Source of the DNA: Aplysia californica
Taxonomy: Eukaryota; Mollusca; Gastropoda; Aplysiida; Aplysiidae
NCBI RefSeq assembly: GCF_000002075.1
Contig: NW_004797652.1
Span: 188,490-252,489 of the forward strand
Direction: 5' to 3'
Length of the DNA stretch: 64,000 nt
Part shown: positions 58,023 to 64,000 of the stretch, piece by piece
How the letters are laid out: each line of letters starts with the position of its first letter
How positions within the stretch are numbered: position 1 is the stretch's first letter
Notes under the pieces: model-generated
The model's input: the letters and a program-made list of their open reading frames with translations, nothing else
The model's database searches: none
Told to the model about the DNA's origin: nothing
Translations under genes and position numbers: made by a program

Positions 58023-58429
58023 CTGTAAAAAAAAAGCGTTAAAAGAAAAATGGTAACTCTAAAAACATAATATTATGAAGATCACTATGCTCATTATAAC
58101 GAAAGGTTGTTTTTTAAAAATAAACAACAGGGACTCAAACTTCTTCTTACTTGCAGCAACAGCCGAAAAAAGAAGAGAGACTTTTTCACTTTGGCTAGTC
58201 CATCAAATTAATTTTACTGACCAATATTTTGATAAGATCAGTCAGCCTAAGAGTTCCAAAAATGAGGACTAATTATCGTGCTGTAAAAATTTCACGGCGC
58301 AACTTATAGTCAAATATCTCTTCAACTATTGAAAATGGGTTCTCCAACTTTTGCACAATAACTTGTATCAATTTGTCATAACTGACCAAGATTTTTGTAA
58401 ACACCTGCAAGCTGTATTCTAGAAAATTA

Positions 58430-58502
58430 ATAATAATAATAATAATGAAGATCATTTCTATAGCGCCCACTCCCGTGTAAACACAGCTCTAGGCGCTTTA
58501 CA
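58430..58502 (-). repeat. Retro-tail with AGCGCC hairpin and (ATT)n
   Basis: The minus strand reads AAGCGCCTAGAGCTG, then ACACGGGAGTGGGCGCTATAG and an ATT repeat. AGCGCC and GGCGCT can pair. The module recurs inside R740 copies A and B. Confidence 0.65.
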
Positions 58503-58534
58503 TAAATGCATGTACGAACAATATTCACGCACGC

Positions 58535-58640
58535 GACACACACACGCACATACACACTCATACACACACACACGCACACATGTGCACACATGTACGTCAA
58601 ACACACACACACACACACACGCATGCACACACACACATCA
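58535..58640. repeat. (CA)n-rich microsatellite
   Basis: CA/CACG/CACAT repeat adjoining the retro-tail at 58430-58502. Confidence 0.92.
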
Positions 58641-59823
58641 ACTTGCTTAGCACACGCGCACGCTTACACATCGTCACGAAAAGAGCACATATATAATAAA
58701 ACAATATACACAATGCAATTCACTAAATACATAAATGGATACATAGTCATTTACATAACGTTGTACTTAACATGAATCTACTAATATAAAAATGATGTCA
58801 TTAAATGTGTCTTTAAAGATTTTTAAAATTTAGACTCAGATGTTGTATGTCTCAAGGATTGGGGAAGAGAGTTCCAAACTGATGGAGCAAGGTGGGCAAA
58901 CGATCTTTCAGCTAATTTTCTACCCCCTTTTCTAAGAACTCTTAAAAGATACTGATCGCCTGATCGTAGTGATCTAGATGGAACATAAATTAATAAATAC
59001 TAATAAAATATCTTAGTGGGTGATTTCTACAGATTTTGAAAGGTTTACAGGGGGCACTATTGCTTTTAAAAGCAAGTCTGTCATTTTTTTTCTAATTGCG
59101 ACATTATGCTTACTGAATGCATGTTTTGAGAACCTTTAGTGCAAAAACTTCGTTCACTATAAAACTGATTTCTTGCAACAAGTTTTGCCATTAAAAAGTG
59201 TCAATGGTGAGCTGTGATGTAGGCCAAGTAAACAAAATGTGTGCTAGAAGGGCTGTGAACAATCCCATTTTCCAGCGTGGCGGAGATTTACAGTATCTTA
59301 TAAATATAAATTTACGAAGAAAAGTTTTTTAATCTAGATCTAGTCTCATTTATTGTGGAAAAATATGATTAAGTTAAGACAAATTGATACAAACAGCTGT
59401 GCAAAGTATGGGTGACACTGATTCACAAATTTTAAAATTGTCCATTACCTCACATTACTTAAGATGGAAGGACTTCTGTAACGAGCAACCACCCCAACAA
59501 ACACAATAAAGAAGAGACCTAACCCTACCCCAAGCCTAAACTTTAGTGGCTAAACCCTAGGCAGGCGCTATTTGCGACACTGCGTTCTGAATAGCTCCTG
59601 TGCTATTTGAAATGCCGAATTCTGGTTAGCTCCCATGCTATTTGAAATGGCAGTACTAGTAGCCATCGTTTCTACATAATAATATTGTAGTTCTGTCTGT
59701 TTCGAGGAAGCTTTCTCAGTTTCTTGATAAACCTCCAAGGATTTTACTCATTTTTTTATGACGTTGTCTTATTCTGATCAATATTGGGTAGATCTAGATC
59801 TAGATATCTAGATCTAACAATTG

Positions 59824-59998
59824 TTGTGGGTTTGCTCTGGTGTGGTTTGCTTCTTCTTTCCTATCAAACATCTATCGTCTTTATCTCCTCTCCTTCTTTT
59901 TTGCGTTCGTTACTCTCTTGTAACACCTCAAATCTTCGGCACTTATATGACCTTATTGTGTTGCAAGTGTCGTTATACACTTACTAAAACAAATAACA
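59824..59998 (+). repeat. F200 retro-tail repeat, copy 7
   Basis: A well preserved plus-oriented copy. It has GCTCTGGTGTGGTTTGC, a pyrimidine-rich middle, and the tail CGGCACTTATATGACC with TTGCAAGTGTCG, ending ACTAAAACAAATAA. Confidence 0.75.
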
Positions 59999-62756
59999 AT
60001 TGTTTCTGACATTGTTTGCACAAAAGTAGTCTTGTTCATCTCTCATAATCATAATCATTTGAGTTTGAGTCTGAGCAAGTAAGTCAAAAGACGCTTGGAT
60101 AACAATAACAAGACGGTGTAACTCGGTAAGCATTATTTCTTCTCCGCAGTGGTGTCGTCATACAATACCTAAAAATATTATCTCTGCGTGCACTTTATAT
60201 TTAGCCATCACACTTGGCGTTGCCTGATCTAGGCTTCGGCGTTTTAATTAACAGGGGGTAGTGTCCATATTCTCTATTGTTAGGCCTAGAGAATGTATAC
60301 AAGCTGTCTATGTTCTCTAACGTTCAGTGCTTCCAAGCGTGGCATCGAATCCCGGTCCCGGAAGGTATTTTTTTCTTCTCCTCAGACTAAAATAATAAAT
60401 AAAAAAAAAAATTAGACTCACAGACCAAGGAAACCCACTAGTGAACTTTAACCAGGCTTAAATTGGTAAAAGGAAAAGTAAAGGGCGGATTTCACAGTAA
60501 GGGTGTGAGAGACAACACAGGGTTTGTTTTTTAAATAAAATTCTCCTTTTCACTGTTTTGTGTTCAATTGCTGTTGTTTTGATTGTTTATGGGTCCAATA
60601 AACATGTGAATTAAAAACAAGTGTTGACTTTGTTAATTTTGTTTGATATTTAGCGTAACAGTGTCATGGACGTAAGGATTTAGACTTAGTGCGTTTCCCG
60701 ATGTTCACGAGTGTGACAATTTTCATTTTAAATGACATATATATGCTAGCTTTTCTCAAAAAATGGCTACAACATGCAAGAAGTATGTTTTTCTAATCAT
60801 AGCTGCCACTCAGGAATTTTAAAAAAGGAGGAAATTCAGGTGAAGACGTACGCGCGCTCTCCGAAGGCCTGAGTACAACCAGTGAGATCAAGAGGCAATA
60901 TATACTGGAAAATCTAGCCCACGGTTTTGGAAGGGAAAACTGTCATATTTGTTAACCATAGGCAACTAAATTAAAATGTATTTGAAAAAACCCCCAAAGG
61001 CAATAAGTTGACTAACAAGCATTTGAGTCAATTTGACATAGTTTGGACTTGGTGACTAAAAATCCAGTGTTTGTTGCCAGCTGGTGTCTCATAAAAAAGA
61101 TTTCTCTCACTTTAAACTTCTACATCAAAGTAGAGCAGTATTGGATCAAGGACGCAACACCTTTGCCTCTGTACTGAGCGATTTCGGCACTCCTGTACAA
61201 TTGCGGTCCCGTTTGCACTCAGTGCCCCTGTAGTGTGTTTCTTATTTAGAGATCTAAACTGAATTAAAATTATAGCCTAGGCTGTCTAATCTAGATCTAG
61301 AAATCTAAATATGTGTAGATCTAGATTATATCTAGAGATATATTATCTAGATCTAGATTCACTTCCACAGCCACAATAGCCGTCATGTAAACAAACGCGA
61401 CCGCAATTGTACAGGAGCGCCACGGGCCGTGACTTTATCGCACCAAACGCAAAGGGCAGCAAGCGGCTTGTCCAATTTTCTAAGGAATTTTTCAAGTCGC
61501 ACACTGGCTGCTTCTTTCTGATTCCAGCTCCTTTTATTTTTGCATTCGGCATCAATTTATCTCGAATTTCCGCTGTTTTCAAAGACAACTCGGCGGGTCA
61601 ACCTCCCAATGCCCCATCGACACTGTGTTGCTCCACAATAAACTAGACCAAGAAGAACGGAAGTAGAAAGTTACGGGCGGACATGCGCAAGCCGCGTTTT
61701 CGTCTCTCTCTCCCAAATCAGTGTTTTCCGCAGGGAAAAAAAAGTATCGCAATCTGCGACCGAGAGCGGTCCAGCGGAGGAAGGAGGAAAGTAGTGGGAA
61801 AAGCTAGATGAAGCGGAGTTTCCCCAATTTAGCGGGAAAGTGGCAGCTATGTCTAATGTGACAAGTGAAAAAAGGAAATCTAGCATAGTTTTCAAACGGC
61901 AAATGACAGAGCGAAATGGTGGTTGCAAATCGCAGGACTAAGTCTGACATTTTTATTCGACGTCAAGTGCCAAATTTACTTCCAATAGCGAAATGAATGT
62001 AGGTTTTTAGGCTCAGACTACGCAATACTCGTTTCTACATCAGTTTAAGCTGTAATTTGCGAAAATTGAAGAAATTATTAGTAGATTCGAGAGTCGTTTG
62101 TGACGCACCCCTCCTGCTGAGCCGCCGACATCTTACGGCCAAAATCGGCAATTTTAGGAGATTTACGGAAAATCGCGAAGACTTTCCGCAAAGCCGAGGC
62201 AAAAAACTACTTCTGATTGACGCCATTCTTTCATTCTTTGGCGTCCTTTTCGAAGAGGTGGATGTTTTGTCTTGTTTTCCAAGTTTTTTTCTTTCTAAAC
62301 TCTTACGAGTGAAACACACCAACGTTGGAAACCATTACAAATCCAACCCAATTACACGCCTTTATCTGTCATATTTATTATGTTTATATTGTTGAAAGAC
62401 TGCAACACCACATGTAGCATGTGTAGGAAGTAAACAAATGACGTTAGGGACAAAAATAGCACGTTCTTTTAGTGCTTGTTTGATGCCGATTATAATGCTT
62501 TGAGCCGTCCGGATCATTGCCGATGATGATTTCGTGGTCTTATATCTTAGCTGCTCCGTCGTTGGGAGACATTTTTTCAACTGATTTCTTTTTCTTTTAG
62601 TTATTCCCATTTTTTATTATTTTATTAAAATTATTTTTATTATTTTCATTTTCGAAGTGTATACAGACCCGGTAACCGGGAACAAAGTCACGAAGTATAC
62701 AGACCCGGTAGGGGAACTCTTTTGTGATTTCGGAAAGTTTCAGCGCCCAGACCCGG

Positions 62757-62896
<140 letters not shown>

Positions 62897-62930
62897 AGGG
62901 GGAAAAGTGCTAGCAAAATGTATCGTCGGC

Positions 62931-63191
62931 GGAGAATTCTAACCGTCCAACTCCGATTTCGTAAATTTTACAGGAGAGACAAAAAACTGAATTCAAAGGC
63001 TCTTATGAGGATTTACTGTCTTTAAATGCGCTAGACTGGAATACATGACTCTACTTTTAAGTATTTAAAACAAAATTGCCGAAATTTTATTATTCTAAGT
63101 CCTTAACCAGAGTTATACGGATAGACCGCTCAGTTTTGGATTTCTAACCGTCCAAGTGTCGACGAACGTTAATGTTCGTTTAGAATTCTCC
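62931..63191. mobile_element. Possible 261-bp MITE with GGAGAATTCTAA ends
   Basis: The left end GGAGAATTCTAA (62931-62942) is the inverse of TTAGAATTCTCC (63180-63191). TTCTAACCGTCCAA is directly repeated at 62937 and 63152. TCGTCGGC and GTAAATTTTACAGGAGA are spaced as at the left end of the 31013-33334 element, so the two may be related. Confidence 0.5.
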
Positions 63192-63530
63192 AACCCGGCG
63201 GGGACGCCACGCGCTTCGTTACGTCTAACTCAGTCATCGTGACATGTTAGTGTTACCGAACAACTCGAAATGACTACACCTGCAGTCAATCCAATAGGAT
63301 ACCTACTATAAAAGTTCTAATTAATACTACATAGTACTGTAGATCTAGAATCTAACAATAATACTGTTATTATATCTAAAACTGAACGTCGCACTTTATT
63401 TCCACATAATTCTAATTAGGCAATGGGCTTTTCGACAGATTAAGTGCGTCGTTAAGTTTTTACTATAAAGCTACTATTTGATCCTCCATTCTCAAGGAAA
63501 TTGTGAGAAGGATTGGTTTCTTGTCTAGCT

Positions 63531-63755
<225 letters not shown>

Positions 63756-64000
63756 GGGGGGGCAGAGAAGAATTTCCGATAACGAATTGTCTTCATGGAG
63801 CTTCTTTTATGGCTACTTTTTTCCTGTTTGAAGTGCAGATTCTGTCGCAGTGCTTGCTCTCTAGTCACTAGCATAATAGTTCTTTCATTTATCATTTTCC
63901 TCCATTTTTTCTTGTCCTCCGTTATTTCTTCACAGATGCTGACATCTACTCCAAGCTTAGGTAATCTGTTTTTGCAGATGTCTTTGTACCTCAGTTTTGA

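Noticed and set aside
62035-62395. Overlapping frames of about 100 codons in the GC-richer zone
   Set aside because: They have no recognisable domain or splice sites and could not be joined to the membrane-protein gene. A first exon there remains possible but unsupported.

Overview
The window is AT-rich metazoan nuclear DNA with long introns, GT-AG splicing, abundant microsatellites and many SINE, LINE and DNA-transposon copies. The repeat content and the frequent TCTAGATC words suggest a lophotrochozoan, most likely a gastropod mollusc. The species cannot be fixed from the sequence. I saw no bacterial genes, CRISPR arrays, rRNA genes or convincing functional tRNA genes. I also saw no endogenous retrovirus, LTR element or Polinton.

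Two host genes point towards each other. On the plus strand, 2445-22258 holds eleven coding exons of an SR-protein kinase (SRPK). They run from just after the glycine-rich loop to the stop codon and give 655 visible residues in one continuous frame. The N-terminal exons lie off the left edge. On the minus strand, 58022-46847 holds the last five coding exons (420 residues) of a type I membrane protein. It has a cysteine-rich, glycosylation-site-rich ectodomain, one membrane helix and a short tail with LPTY and PPTY motifs for WW-domain (Nedd4-type) ligases. Its signal-peptide exon is not in view. I do not recognise this second gene.

The segments 22259-about 30100 and about 37170-46846 have few mobile elements and end in good poly(A) contexts for their respective strands. 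They may be very long 3' UTRs. The stretch between them (30.5-37.1 kb) is packed with mobile elements.

Mobile elements fill the introns and the central spacer. They include a roughly 200-bp retro-tail family (F200, seven copies), two full tRNA-headed SINEs with target-site duplications, and a 5'-truncated LINE sharing the SINE tail. There is also an RNase H-bearing LINE fragment and three fragments of a second SINE-like family. DNA elements include a mariner-like element interrupted by a 740-bp repeat, three pogo-like elements (one carrying a TTAA-flanked insertion), and a 1.1-kb element with perfect 14-bp terminal repeats. A 2.3-kb element with terminal inverted repeats surrounds remnants of a DUF7869-like gene. 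The most interesting points are the shared 3'-tail hairpin across retroelement families, the inverted F200 pair bracketing the membrane-helix exon, the 160-bp inverted repeat inside SRPK, and the terminal repeats around the DUF7869-like remnant.
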